This document shows, piece after piece, positions 1 through 7,635 of a stretch of 64,000 bases of DNA. The DNA lies in assembly GCF_050589685.1 (NCBI RefSeq), contig NZ_JBNGOS010000021.1, positions 1 through 64,000 of the forward strand, written 5' to 3'. Source of the DNA: Saccharicrinis sp050589685 (lineage in GTDB: Bacteria > Bacteroidota > Bacteroidia > Bacteroidales > Marinilabiliaceae). Under the pieces are notes generated by a model. That model worked only from the letters and a program-made list of their open reading frames with translations, had not been told where the DNA came from and searched no databases. The translations under genes and the position numbers were made by a program. How positions within the stretch are numbered: position 1 is the first letter of the stretch; each line of letters begins with the position of its first letter.

Positions 1-45
1 GTTTTTATTAATAATGCAATAATATTACATTATTGTACAATACAC

Positions 46-76
46 TTGTTTTCTATTTTTCTTTTTTTGATATTTG
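46..76 (+). promoter_or_regulatory. Putative Bacteroidetes-type promoter for the AAA/RloB pair
   Basis: TTG at 46-48, a 20-nt spacer and GATATTTG at 69-76 resemble the TTG-N19/20-TAnnTTTG consensus with one mismatch in the -7 box. The predicted transcript would start about 25 nt before the ATG at 106. The region is very T-rich, so a chance match is possible. Confidence 0.4.
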
Positions 77-105
77 TAAGTAAAATGCAATAAACACAAA
101 AAGAG

Positions 106-1380
106 ATGATACAAGAGCTAAGAATAAAGAATTTCCTATCGTTTAAAGACGAGGTTCTATTCAGTTTTGAGGCTACAGCAGATAAAACTCTTGAAGATTA
201 TTACGTAGCAGAACAGGCAGATGGAACACGCCTTTTGAAAATGGCAATGATATATGGGGCAAATGCTTCCGGGAAAAGTAATTTGATTAATGCTTTTCAG
301 TTTCTTAATGATTTTACCCATAGCATCAAGGAAGAGAAAAGCTCAGGAACACCTTTTGTTCCCTTTATGTTTGATGAAACCAGAAATGAACCTGGAGAAT
401 TTGAATTGGTTTTTTATGCCAACGACATAAAACACAAATATCAATTACTTATAAATGAAAGTGTTGTTCTTGAGGAGAAACTATCTTTTTACCCAGGTAC
501 ACAACCTGCTATTCTTTTCAACAGAATCTACGATGAAGAAAAGAAGATATCGGTAATAGAATTTGGATCTAAGATTAAAATATCGGAACAAGCAGTAGAG
601 GCTATTCAGCTTAAAACATTAAAAAACAGCTCAGCTATTGCTGCTTACCGACAAGTTAATATTTCTATTCCTGAATTAGAACTGGTTAATGATTGGCTTG
701 AAAATCAATATCTGGATTCTATCAATCCATATACAGACTTAACTGACTTTTCTGATGATGCAGTTAAGAATGATGAAAATGTTAAAGCTCATACATTAAA
801 GTTTTTAAAAGAAGCAGACTTTAATATTACTGATGTATTTTTTAAGGATAGATTAAGAAAGGTACCCGATATTATTTTAGAAGCATTAGATAATGCCCCA
901 TTTTCAGAAGAAGAAAAGGCTAAGATCCGCAAGGAAAAAGCTATTCATTATGACGAGACCTTGTTTACACATAGGGTAGTAAGAGGAGAAAAGGAAGAGT
1001 ATTATTCCCTACCAGATTCAAGACAATCAAAAGGTACTCTAAGGTATTATGGTCTTTCTGCTCCATTTTACCATACTATCGAAAATAATGCTTTTATGCC
1101 GATAGATGAAATCGGCTCGGCTTTGCATCCATTGTTAGTAATACATTTCTTGAAAGAGTTTTTAAACCGATCAGGTAAAGCTCAATTATTATTTACAACA
1201 CATAACATGTCGCTCCTAAACGAAAAAGACATATTAAGAAAGGATGCTATCTGGTTTACTGAGAAACTAGAAAATGGGTCATCGGATCTGTTCTCATTGT
1301 CAGATTTCAATTTTAGAAAAGAGCTATCCTATTTCAACGCCTACAAAATAGGCAAGTTTGGAGGAGTACCTGAATTATAA
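106..1380 (+). CDS. AAA family ATPase (RloA/AbiLi-like), ATPase half of a putative defence pair
   Basis: 424 residues. The N-terminus has the SMC/ABC-like beginning of the AAA_15/AAA_21 ATPases, with Walker A GANASGKSN at residues 51-59. Near the C-terminus lie an SKGT-type signature-like segment, a Walker B segment ending PIDEIGSALHP and an H-loop LLFTTHN. These ATPases dimerise like ABC/SMC heads and are usually paired with a nuclease or effector. The stop lies only a few bases before the start of an RloB-like TOPRIM gene, the gene order of AbiL (AbiLi-AbiLii) abortive-infection systems. The family assignment is secure; the antiphage role is inferred from this pairing. The start ATG follows a plausible promoter by about 30 nt. 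Confidence 0.85.
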   Translation: MIQELRIKNFLSFKDEVLFSFEATADKTLEDYYVAEQADGTRLLKMAMIYGANASGKSNLINAFQFLNDFTHSIKEEKSSGTPFVPFMFDETRNEPGEFELVFYANDIKHKYQLLINESVVLEEKLSFYPGTQPAILFNRIYDEEKKISVIEFGSKIKISEQAVEAIQLKTLKNSSAIAAYRQVNISIPELELVNDWLENQYLDSINPYTDLTDFSDDAVKNDENVKAHTLKFLKEADFNITDVFFKDRLRKVPDIILEALDNAPFSEEEKAKIRKEKAIHYDETLFTHRVVRGEKEEYYSLPDSRQSKGTLRYYGLSAPFYHTIENNAFMPIDEIGSALHPLLVIHFLKEFLNRSGKAQLLFTTHNMSLLNEKDILRKDAIWFTEKLENGSSDLFSLSDFNFRKELSYFNAYKIGKFGGVPEL

Positions 1381-1384
1381 TACT

Positions 1385-1993
1385 ATGGGAAGGATTAGAA
1401 GAGAGAGACGTTTTAATTTAAAATATGCCGTTCTTGGAGAGGGCATAACGGAGCAGTGGTATTTAAGTCATTTAAAAAAACATAAAGGGTATCGCTTTAG
1501 CATTCGACCTTCGTTGTTTGCAGATATTGGAATAGAAAATGCTGAAGGGATAATAGATGAACTCCTTTCCGGAGGTTGCGACCACATTACTTTCCTTACA
1601 GATTATGACACCATAGTCAATCAAGGTAAAAAGGTAGAATTCGAAAGGTTTGTGTCTAAGTATAAAGATGTTGAAGAAGTGCTCATCTGTGATAGTATGC
1701 CAAGTATAGAATACTGGTTTTTATTACACTTCAATTACACAACAAAGGAGTTTGTTAACTGCGATGAAGTTGTTAAAGATCTAAAGACACATATAGTAGA
1801 TTATTCAAAGAAGAAAACATTTCTTAAAAAAGATAAGTGGTTCAAACAGCTTATTAATGAAGAAGGTTTGAATAATGCTATTGGCAATGCTTCTAAAGGA
1901 TTAAAGAAATATAACAAAGGGGGTGTTGGAGAGTATTTCCCTTTTTCTAAGATGCACCTGGCTATTGAGGAGTTTGAAAAACAAATCGAATAG
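1385..1993 (+). CDS. RloB-like TOPRIM-domain protein (AbiLii-like), probable effector of the pair
   Basis: 202 residues from the ATG at 1385. A TTG at 1358 would add nine residues and overlap the ATPase gene by 23 nt. The RloB hallmarks are visible: EGITE at residues 19-23 (TOPRIM glutamate), the acidic DYD at 73-75, and PSIEYWFLLHF near residue 106, matching the family's conserved PxxExWxLLHF segment. Related TOPRIM proteins (OLD and GajA families) are nucleases, so a nuclease or other toxic effector gated by the upstream ATPase is the likely role. The tight spacing supports translational coupling. An antiphage function is inference; RloB proteins have few direct biochemical assignments. Confidence 0.8.
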   Translation: MGRIRRERRFNLKYAVLGEGITEQWYLSHLKKHKGYRFSIRPSLFADIGIENAEGIIDELLSGGCDHITFLTDYDTIVNQGKKVEFERFVSKYKDVEEVLICDSMPSIEYWFLLHFNYTTKEFVNCDEVVKDLKTHIVDYSKKKTFLKKDKWFKQLINEEGLNNAIGNASKGLKKYNKGGVGEYFPFSKMHLAIEEFEKQIE

Positions 1994-2005
1994 CCAAAAA
2001 GCAAA

Positions 2006-2116
2006 ATGTGTAAAGCAGAATTTGAAATGGAATCAATAGAAGAAAACGTTGGGCAAGAGACTAGAGAACGAGGTCGAGTAGGTGGGAAAAAGAATGTGTT
2101 ATCTAAAGTTGCTTAA
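2006..2116 (+). pseudogene. Possible remnant of a serine recombinase/resolvase C-terminal tail
   Basis: A 36-codon open frame ends in RERGRVGGKKNVLSKVA. The RGRxGGxxxxL pattern resembles the linker before the C-terminal helix-turn-helix of serine resolvases (typically RGRxGGRPxxL). Nothing recognisable precedes or follows it. The match is short and could be coincidence, but the position between a defence pair and a broken PHP gene fits a decayed mobile region. Confidence 0.2.
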
Positions 2117-2188
2117 CAAAAGCAGAAGTCATTTACTTAATGCAATAGAGGTAATAATGAATAAAGAGGTAATATTAAAAACTAATCA

Positions 2189-2568
2189 ATGAAAAAAATA
2201 GATTTACACATACATACTGTTTCGACAATTAGTGATTCTTATTTTGAATTTGATATACTTAAGCTTAAAGAGTATGTACAAAAACTATCGCTTGATTGTA
2301 TTGCCATTACAAATCATAACGTATTTGCCTAGAGCAATTTTTCTTAATAAAAGAAGAATTAGATATAACAGTTCTTCCCGGTGTTGAAATAAATTTAGAA
2401 GGAGGACATCTTTTACTAATTTCAGATATAGATGATGCATCGGACTTGAATAATAAGTGTACTTATCTTAGTAATCATATAAAATCGGATAAGGATTTCA
2501 TTTCCATAACAACGTTTAAAGAATTATTTCCAAATTTTAAAAGGGGATATATTAGGCTTTACCTGTAA
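2189..2568 (+). pseudogene. Frameshifted PHP-domain protein N-terminal remnant
   Basis: From the ATG at 2189 the frame encodes MKKIDLHIHTVSTISDSYF, the HxH start of a PHP phosphoesterase domain, continues through DCIAITNHN, and stops at TAG 2330-2332. From 2335, in another frame, homologous sequence resumes with LPGVEINLEGGHLLLISD, which fits the next conserved PHP block, and ends at TAA 2566-2568. The reading therefore needs a single frameshift near 2325-2335, and everything after the first ~125 residues is gone. PHP domains fused to large ATPases (TrlF-like) are common in defence loci, so this may be the stump of such a gene. Confidence 0.7.
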
Positions 2569-2611
2569 ATTGATTTAATGAATAATTATTCAGTTATAAA
2601 TGAATAATATA

Positions 2612-2651
2612 CAAAAGCCATGTCGCTAAAAGATGTGGCTTTTGCTTTTTT
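2612..2651 (+). terminator. Rho-independent terminator after the PHP remnant
   Basis: CAAAAGCCA (2612-2620) pairs exactly with TGGCTTTTG (2636-2644) across a short loop and is followed by CTTTTTT. This is a strong plus-strand terminator that closes the accessory cluster before the secreted-protein gene at 2763. Confidence 0.8.
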
Positions 2652-2762
2652 ATAGTTCATATTTAAAATTCAGGGAATGATTTTAACTCAAAAACATTCC
2701 ATAACTATACTTCGAGTTGGTTCAAATATATTTTTATCTTTAATCAATTAAAACCTTTAAAC

Positions 2763-3218
2763 ATGAAGCAAATACTAACTATCCTTGTTTTTACAGTATT
2801 ATTCACTCCGAAACTTTTATTTTCCCAGGATGCACCTAAAAAAGCAAATGGAATTATTGTAAAAACAGATAAATCCCATCTTGATTTATATAAGTCAACA
2901 CTACCTTTTCTAGTTGACGAAGGTTATGAGTTTCAGTTGCTAGAAAAAGATGCTGGTATAATACAAACAAAACCTCATAGCATCAACGGGGGGCAGATAA
3001 AACTCATGTGCTCCATCAGACAGAAAGATTCCACAACAATAATAAAGATTACAGGACTTTGTACAATTGGCACCATATCGCTTGGAGGTATTTCCGACGA
3101 CTCATGGAGCAAAGTTACTAATAGAGGAATGAAAGGTTCTTTGTTTAAAAATGCTTGGATTCATATGGAAAGCATTGCAAAAAAAATAGATGGAACTATT
3201 GAATATCAGATCAAGTAA
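2763..3218 (+). CDS. Unknown secreted protein
   Basis: 151 residues. The first ~21 residues form a Sec signal peptide (hydrophobic stretch ILTILVFTVLFTPKLLFSQ, likely cleavage after the FSQ). The mature part is small, with alternating hydrophobic positions suggesting mixed alpha/beta structure and two cysteines (in LMCSI and GLCTI). No family is recognised. It sits alone between a strong terminator at 2612-2651 and another unknown secreted protein, in an accessory region, so horizontal origin is plausible. Confidence 0.65.
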   Translation: MKQILTILVFTVLFTPKLLFSQDAPKKANGIIVKTDKSHLDLYKSTLPFLVDEGYEFQLLEKDAGIIQTKPHSINGGQIKLMCSIRQKDSTTIIKITGLCTIGTISLGGISDDSWSKVTNRGMKGSLFKNAWIHMESIAKKIDGTIEYQIK

Positions 3219-3398
3219 ATATTCACCTTAGTTCCACAAAACGCATATGAGAGATAACTAAATTATCTTGACGGATTGAAAGAACTATTAGTTATTTTTA
3301 TAGTGTCAGACGTTTATAATCTAATGATAAATAGACTTTATACATGAAATATCGTGTGGAAATATAATAGAAATTATAAATCAGATTAAAATTCATGC

Positions 3399-4253
3399 AT
3401 GAATACTCTGAAGATACTTTTTATATTCTTAAGCCTAACTATAACAAATTATTGTTATTCACAGGTTGTAATAATCATATGGGGATCAGACGCATTAGGA
3501 CCAAACTCTATGGAACAAGCCATTAATGACCTAGATAGCGTTTATTTTCAAAAACAATTTGAAGAGCTGAACCCTGTTAGTGAAAGTGAGTTCATTGAAC
3601 AACACGAATTTGAAGTAGGTAGATATATTCGAAGAAAGTGGGGAGTTCTTGGAGGGCCTTCTTTATTCGAGAAGATTCCTCAAGATTCTATCCACAGCCC
3701 CAGGTTTCTTACCCATTTAGTACTCAGTTCATTCTATCGAAATTTTTATGGTAACAAACTAGGGAGTCAAGTATCTCTACAAGAAATTGAATCAGTTCCG
3801 AGACGAAAGAAGTATCAGATGCGGTTTAAGATTAGAGACGGTATCAATGTACCAAACGCTAAATTTAGAATCACTCAAATATTTATCAAAGATCACCTCA
3901 ATACTAGTTTAGGAACCTTATATCCAACAGGGAAAAAAGTTGGTGATTTGGTAGTGAAGAAACCTTTAAAAGCATATTTAGATGAGTTGTTGATTCAAAA
4001 GTTTTCAAAGACGACTAACCTAGATATCACAATCACAGTTAGAGACTTTTACTCGGAGATTGCTGCAAGAACTTGGGGCACTGAAATGGCAGTTTATTTA
4101 TCTATTAACATATCGTCATCTGAGATTACAAGGAGCTACAATTTAACTGAGTTTTATGAACCCAAAGCGGTTTATACTGGTACTAACGTTAATAAAGCTT
4201 TTGAAGACTTGATTGAAAAAGCTCTAATTGAGTTTAACAAAGACCTAAGGTAA
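3399..4253 (+). CDS. Unknown secreted protein
   Basis: 284 residues with an N-terminal signal peptide (ILFIFLSLTITNYCYSQ, cleavage likely near residue 22). The remainder is rich in charged and aromatic residues and shows no motif I recognise. There is no lipobox and no later membrane segment, so a periplasmic or secreted product is expected. It follows another unknown secreted protein by 180 bp in the same orientation, but the gap is too long to assume one transcript. Function cannot be inferred. Confidence 0.6.
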   Translation: MNTLKILFIFLSLTITNYCYSQVVIIIWGSDALGPNSMEQAINDLDSVYFQKQFEELNPVSESEFIEQHEFEVGRYIRRKWGVLGGPSLFEKIPQDSIHSPRFLTHLVLSSFYRNFYGNKLGSQVSLQEIESVPRRKKYQMRFKIRDGINVPNAKFRITQIFIKDHLNTSLGTLYPTGKKVGDLVVKKPLKAYLDELLIQKFSKTTNLDITITVRDFYSEIAARTWGTEMAVYLSINISSSEITRSYNLTEFYEPKAVYTGTNVNKAFEDLIEKALIEFNKDLR

Positions 4254-4324
4254 AAAAGTCTCAGCAATCGCAGAACCATGAGGGTCAAGACTTAGTTACA
4301 GTAAAAGAGAATATTTACTAATCG

Positions 4325-4395
4325 GAAATTTTGAACAGCGTTACCTAAGCCACCAGAGGCTTTCGGTTAGGTAAAAGAAATTTTGAACAGCGTTA
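4325..4395 (+). repeat. Direct repeat flanking a small inverted repeat in a gene-free stretch
   Basis: The 445-bp gap 4254-4699 contains two exact copies of GAAATTTTGAACAGCGTTA (4325-4343 and 4377-4395). Between them TTACCTAA (4341-4348) pairs exactly with TTAGGTAA (4367-4374), with an inner GCC/GGC. Further on is a 16-bp perfect palindrome at 4472-4487 and a weak hairpin of CCCAAT/ATTGGG blocks near 4505-4555. No gene is visible in this gap. Confidence 0.6.
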
Positions 4396-4471
4396 ATTGA
4401 AATAAGAAAGGTCGAGACTTACTTACTAAATAAGTCAACATAGAGGTAAATGCATATAAAGAATTAACGAT

Positions 4472-4487
4472 TTAACGAATTCGTTAA
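4472..4487. repeat. 16-bp perfect palindrome
   Basis: TTAACGAATTCGTTAA is a perfect palindrome, flanked by further TTAACG copies at about 4464 and 4487. It could be a dimeric protein-binding site or simply a cruciform. There is no downstream plus-strand gene, and the nearest gene end is that of the ATL gene at 4700. Confidence 0.5.
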
Positions 4488-4699
4488 TTAACGAAAACAA
4501 ACGCCCAATAGGAAAACAAGCAAAAGATAAGATTTTAGTCAAATTGGGTGTTTTTGTCAGTCAAAGCTTAAATATCCGATATAAATTAAAGTCCCATAAA
4601 ACGCAGGTTATATAGAACTTGTGGTCCATAGAAAAGCATTTTTCTATCAGTCTTAGATAAATTGTTTACTTTTTTGTAGCAACGCCAATTGGCTGATGG

Positions 4700-5035
4700 C
4701 TATAATTCCTTATCCAGCTCCATCGGATCCCAAAAGTGCTTTTTAAAATCTTTGACTTTATCGTCAACTACTATTATACCTTCGCTTTCCAAAAGTTCCT
4801 GCATGACATTATCCCCGCGAAAAGCAGCTTTACCCGTTAACATACCGTTTCTGTTTAAAACCCGATGCGCGGGAATATACTCACCACTCGAACCGCAATT
4901 ATTTAAAGCCCACCCCACTATTCTGCTGGCACGGGCTGTACCCAGATACCTGGCAATCGCTCCATACGAAGTTACCCTACCATGTGGGATAAGCTTAACC
5001 ACTTGAAATACCTGTTGATAAAAATCCGCTTCCAT
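4700..5035 (-). CDS. Alkyltransferase-like protein (ATL), MGMT family with Ala in place of the active Cys
   Basis: 111 residues, the size of a stand-alone MGMT DNA-binding domain. Conserved MGMT features are present: IPHGRVTSYGAIARYLG (flipping Tyr, HTH start), ASRIVGWALNNC with the arginine-finger region, and the active-site block that normally reads PCHR. Here it reads PAHR (residues 55-58), so the alkyl-accepting cysteine is alanine. ATL proteins bind O6-alkylguanine without repairing it and hand the lesion to nucleotide excision repair; an Ala variant is known in Thermus, Trp in the E. coli and yeast proteins. It follows trmB by 22 bp and is probably co-transcribed with it. Confidence 0.88.
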   Translation of the reverse strand: MEADFYQQVFQVVKLIPHGRVTSYGAIARYLGTARASRIVGWALNNCGSSGEYIPAHRVLNRNGMLTGKAAFRGDNVMQELLESEGIIVVDDKVKDFKKHFWDPMELDKEL

Positions 5036-5057
5036 GAAAATATAATTAAATCAACAA

Positions 5058-5816
5058 TTATGATCTAGTATTTTCCGGCATTTTAGCACCCCGATTATAA
5101 CTTCGGTATTCATCAAACTCAATTTCAATATCCGGTTCTATCAATTCAACATCTTGAGGAATGGTGAATTTGATATATTTGATTGGAATGCCTTGTTCGT
5201 AGAATTGTGATTCGTAATATGTTTTAATAGCTAAAACCTTATCTACCACTTGGCTATTGTATAAATCGAATGTATTTATTGCCGTGGGTAGTTTGTTTTC
5301 CTTAACCACTGCATCGGTATAGGTATATAAAAAGTTACTGTCCGTTTTTAAATGCAGAATTCCGTCCGGCTTTAATATTTTGCGATAAAAATCGAGGAAA
5401 CGGGTTGATGTTAACCGTTTTCTGGTTTTTTTCATTTGTGGATCGGGAAAAGTAATCCAAACCTCATCTACTTCCCCTTCTGCAAAAAAAGATGTTATTA
5501 ATTCAATCTTTGCACGAATAAAGGCTACGTTGTTCATTTCCTTTTGCAAAGCCTGGGTGGCACCCGTATAGATCCTGGCCCCTTTAATATCCATACCTAT
5601 GAAATTCTTTTCGGGATACAATTCTCCCAGCCCAACGGTATATTCACCTTTACCGCAACCTAACTCCAAAACCAATGGATTCTCATTCTTGAAGAATTCT
5701 TGCTTCCACTTGCCTTTCATGTGGAAGTCTTCTCTGGTAGGCTCATCAAACGAAGCCTGAAAAACATGATGATAAGTCTCCAATTTGGCAAACTTATATA
5801 ACTTATTTTTACCCAC
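5058..5816 (-). CDS. trmB: tRNA (guanine-N7-)-methyltransferase TrmB
   Basis: 252 residues. The SAM-binding motif I reads LVLELGCGKGEYT near residue 50, followed by FIGMDIKGARI and the family signature WITFPDPQMKKTRKRLTS, the Bacteroidetes version of the PDPWPKxRHxKRR block. The enzyme makes m7G46 in the variable loop of many tRNAs, using SAM, in the cytoplasm. It lies 91 bp downstream of gldH with a repeat-like spacer between, and 22 bp upstream of the ATL gene. The N-terminal KNKLYKFAKLETYHHVFQ segment is also typical of Bacteroidetes TrmB, supporting the start. Confidence 0.95.
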   Translation of the reverse strand: MGKNKLYKFAKLETYHHVFQASFDEPTREDFHMKGKWKQEFFKNENPLVLELGCGKGEYTVGLGELYPEKNFIGMDIKGARIYTGATQALQKEMNNVAFIRAKIELITSFFAEGEVDEVWITFPDPQMKKTRKRLTSTRFLDFYRKILKPDGILHLKTDSNFLYTYTDAVVKENKLPTAINTFDLYNSQVVDKVLAIKTYYESQFYEQGIPIKYIKFTIPQDVELIEPDIEIEFDEYRSYNRGAKMPENTRS

Positions 5817-5821
5817 TGTTA

Positions 5822-5907
5822 TTTATTCTACTGTCAGCAGCTCACGGTCAGCAGTTCGCTATCATTCAGCCAAAGGACCGAGGAATGCCAACTGTTGACT
5901 GCCGACT
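5822..5907. repeat. Intergenic repeat-like spacer with CAGCAG / GACTGCCGACT blocks
   Basis: The gldH-trmB gap carries TCAGCAG-type blocks at its left end and AACTGTTGACTGCCGACT at its right end. The same right-hand block (GACTGCCGACTGTTAACTG) and left-hand CAGTCAGCAGTC occur in the gap 42040-42119 next to ppc. Both gaps can fold into imperfect hairpins. This suggests a degenerate dispersed intergenic repeat family. Confidence 0.5.
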
Positions 5908-6390
5908 TTAATTCGCTTCTATTATTTTAATTCCAACACTAGTAATACCCGTCAGCAACGTGTCCCGCATTCCCTGAACCACATAATATTTGTATGTACC
6001 TTTTTCAGGAAATCGAATATTTAGTTTATAGGGGTGTACACTTTTGAAAGCATCACTTCCCCAATTGCTCTTACCGAACCAGTCTCCGGTATCATTTGCC
6101 AATCTGCAATCTAAAGTATCGCGTTGCACGTAACCTCCGGGAGAAACGGCATCCACAAAAAACCAAATATTATTATAACTGTATGTATCTGTATTTTCAA
6201 CCTCCAATAGTAGGTGGCAGGTCTCTTCCAGGTTTGCCACCTCACTCCTGAAAACGGCTACTGTATCTTTATGCCAGCCATTTTGAGGCACCTCCACAGC
6301 ACCTTTGTAAACCACAATGGGACCGCAGGCAACCAGAACAACAGCCAAGACGAAAACACAAACGATTACAAAAACTCTATTTTTTAGCAT
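5908..6390 (-). CDS. gldH: GldH-like lipoprotein
   Basis: 160 residues from the ATG at 6388-6390, preceded by GGGAGGT, an unusually good ribosome site for this lineage; an upstream in-frame start would put 38 charged residues before the signal peptide. The signal peptide ends in a lipobox, LVAC at residues 19-22, so the product is an outer-membrane or periplasmic lipoprotein. The mature part matches the GldH pattern (NTDTYSYNNIWFFVDAVSPGG, RDTLDCRLANDTGDWFGK). GldH is required for gliding and linked to type IX secretion in Flavobacterium, but occurs in non-gliding Bacteroidales too. Its start overlaps the end of ricT by 14 nt, a typical order in this phylum, implying translational coupling. 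Confidence 0.88.
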   Translation of the reverse strand: MLKNRVFVIVCVFVLAVVLVACGPIVVYKGAVEVPQNGWHKDTVAVFRSEVANLEETCHLLLEVENTDTYSYNNIWFFVDAVSPGGYVQRDTLDCRLANDTGDWFGKSNWGSDAFKSVHPYKLNIRFPEKGTYKYYVVQGMRDTLLTGITSVGIKIIEAN

Positions 6391-7516
6391 TACCTCCCGA
6401 ATTACCTCTGTTTGTTGGTTTTCTTCTTCTTTTTTTCCGGTTTCTGTTTCCGCTTTGTTTTTTGGGATCATCGAAACGCGATATACTATCCTCCCCAACC
6501 ACATTCTGATAATCCAGTGCTACGGCTTCATGTTTGGCAACCGCTTTTTCATCTACCAACACGGCTGCTTTTTTACCAGTACGGTTTAGTCGAATCACCT
6601 CTTTAACCCGATCCACAGACAATTCTACTAAATTTGCCGGGATATGTTTATCGGTGGAATAGGTCATAGCCCGCTTAAATATATCCGTTTTAAAATGGTA
6701 GTAAGTATTATCCTGTGTTTCAAGTGGCACATTTGTTTTCGGGAAATCTTTCTGTGCATCGATATAGGCATCCAACTCAAAATTCAAGCAGCACTTTAGC
6801 TTACCGCATTGGCCTGCCAATTTCTGCGGGTTTAGCGAAATCTCCTGATAACGAGCTGCATTTGTTGTTACGGAGACAAAGTTGGTAATCCACGAAGAAC
6901 AACAAAGCTCACGGCCGCAAGGCCCGATACCGCCTATCCTTCCGGCTTCCTGACGTGCGCCAATTTGCCTCATCTCAATCCTCACCTTAAACCTATCGGC
7001 CAGCACCTTGATTAACTGACGGAAATCTACCCGTTCGTCGGCTATATAATAAAATATCGCTTTAGTTTTGTCGCCCTGATATTCAACATCACCAATTTTC
7101 ATATTCAGATTCAGATCCAAAGAAATCCTGCGGCTTTCGATCATGGTTTCATGCTCCAGCTTTTTGGCCTCTTCCCATTTCTCAAAATCAATGGGTTTTG
7201 CATGTCGGTATACACGCTTAAAATCGTAATCCTTAATGTTCAAACGATTCTTCTTCATCTGCATCACGGCAATTTCACCTGTACAGGAAACTGTTCCAAT
7301 ATCGTGACCCGGCGATGCTTCTACCGCAACTACATCGCCTTTGGCCAATCGCAGTCCGTTGGTATTTTTAAAGTAACTTTTTCGGGTATTCTTAAATTGA
7401 ATTTCAACTATATCTGAAACGTTGCAACTTTCGGGTATATCGGCCAACCAATCAAACACATCGAGTTTGCCGCACCGGTCAGAGCAACTACTGCACTTTG
7501 ACTGTACTTCTTCCAT
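6377..7516 (-). CDS. ricT: RicT/YaaT-like PSP1 C-terminal domain protein
   Basis: 379 residues. The PSP1 core carries the characteristic cysteine blocks GPCGRELCCSSW and GQCGKLKCCLNFE in the middle of the protein, probable Fe-S or metal ligands. The first ~20 residues hold a further cluster, CSSCSDRCG. In Bacillus the homologue (YaaT/RicT) forms the Ric complex that tunes RNase Y processing; in Bacteroidetes the gene regularly sits between holB and gldH, as here. The C-terminal 25 residues are a basic RKKRRRKP tail, likely disordered and nucleic-acid binding. The function in this phylum is not established. Confidence 0.9.
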   Translation of the reverse strand: MEEVQSKCSSCSDRCGKLDVFDWLADIPESCNVSDIVEIQFKNTRKSYFKNTNGLRLAKGDVVAVEASPGHDIGTVSCTGEIAVMQMKKNRLNIKDYDFKRVYRHAKPIDFEKWEEAKKLEHETMIESRRISLDLNLNMKIGDVEYQGDKTKAIFYYIADERVDFRQLIKVLADRFKVRIEMRQIGARQEAGRIGGIGPCGRELCCSSWITNFVSVTTNAARYQEISLNPQKLAGQCGKLKCCLNFELDAYIDAQKDFPKTNVPLETQDNTYYHFKTDIFKRAMTYSTDKHIPANLVELSVDRVKEVIRLNRTGKKAAVLVDEKAVAKHEAVALDYQNVVGEDSISRFDDPKKQSGNRNRKKRRRKPTNRGNSGGNAKK

Positions 7517-7635
7517 TATTTACTTTTTATAAGGCCTAAGCCTTGAATATATATTAATTACCGGAAAGTTCATCATCTGTTACGACGAATCCCTTTGGTA
7601 CTCTTTGCTTTGCATGCTCAAAAATAGAACATCAC

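Noticed and set aside
4341..4374. Possible integron attC site (TTAGGT / ACCTAA)
   Set aside because: GTTAGGT fits GTTRRRY, but the partner box reads ACCTAAG rather than RYYYAAC; no integrase, no cassette array and no second attC are seen.
6391..6504. 38-residue N-terminal extension of GldH
   Set aside because: It would place charged residues before the lipoprotein signal peptide, whereas the ATG at 6390 has a good GGGAGGT just upstream.
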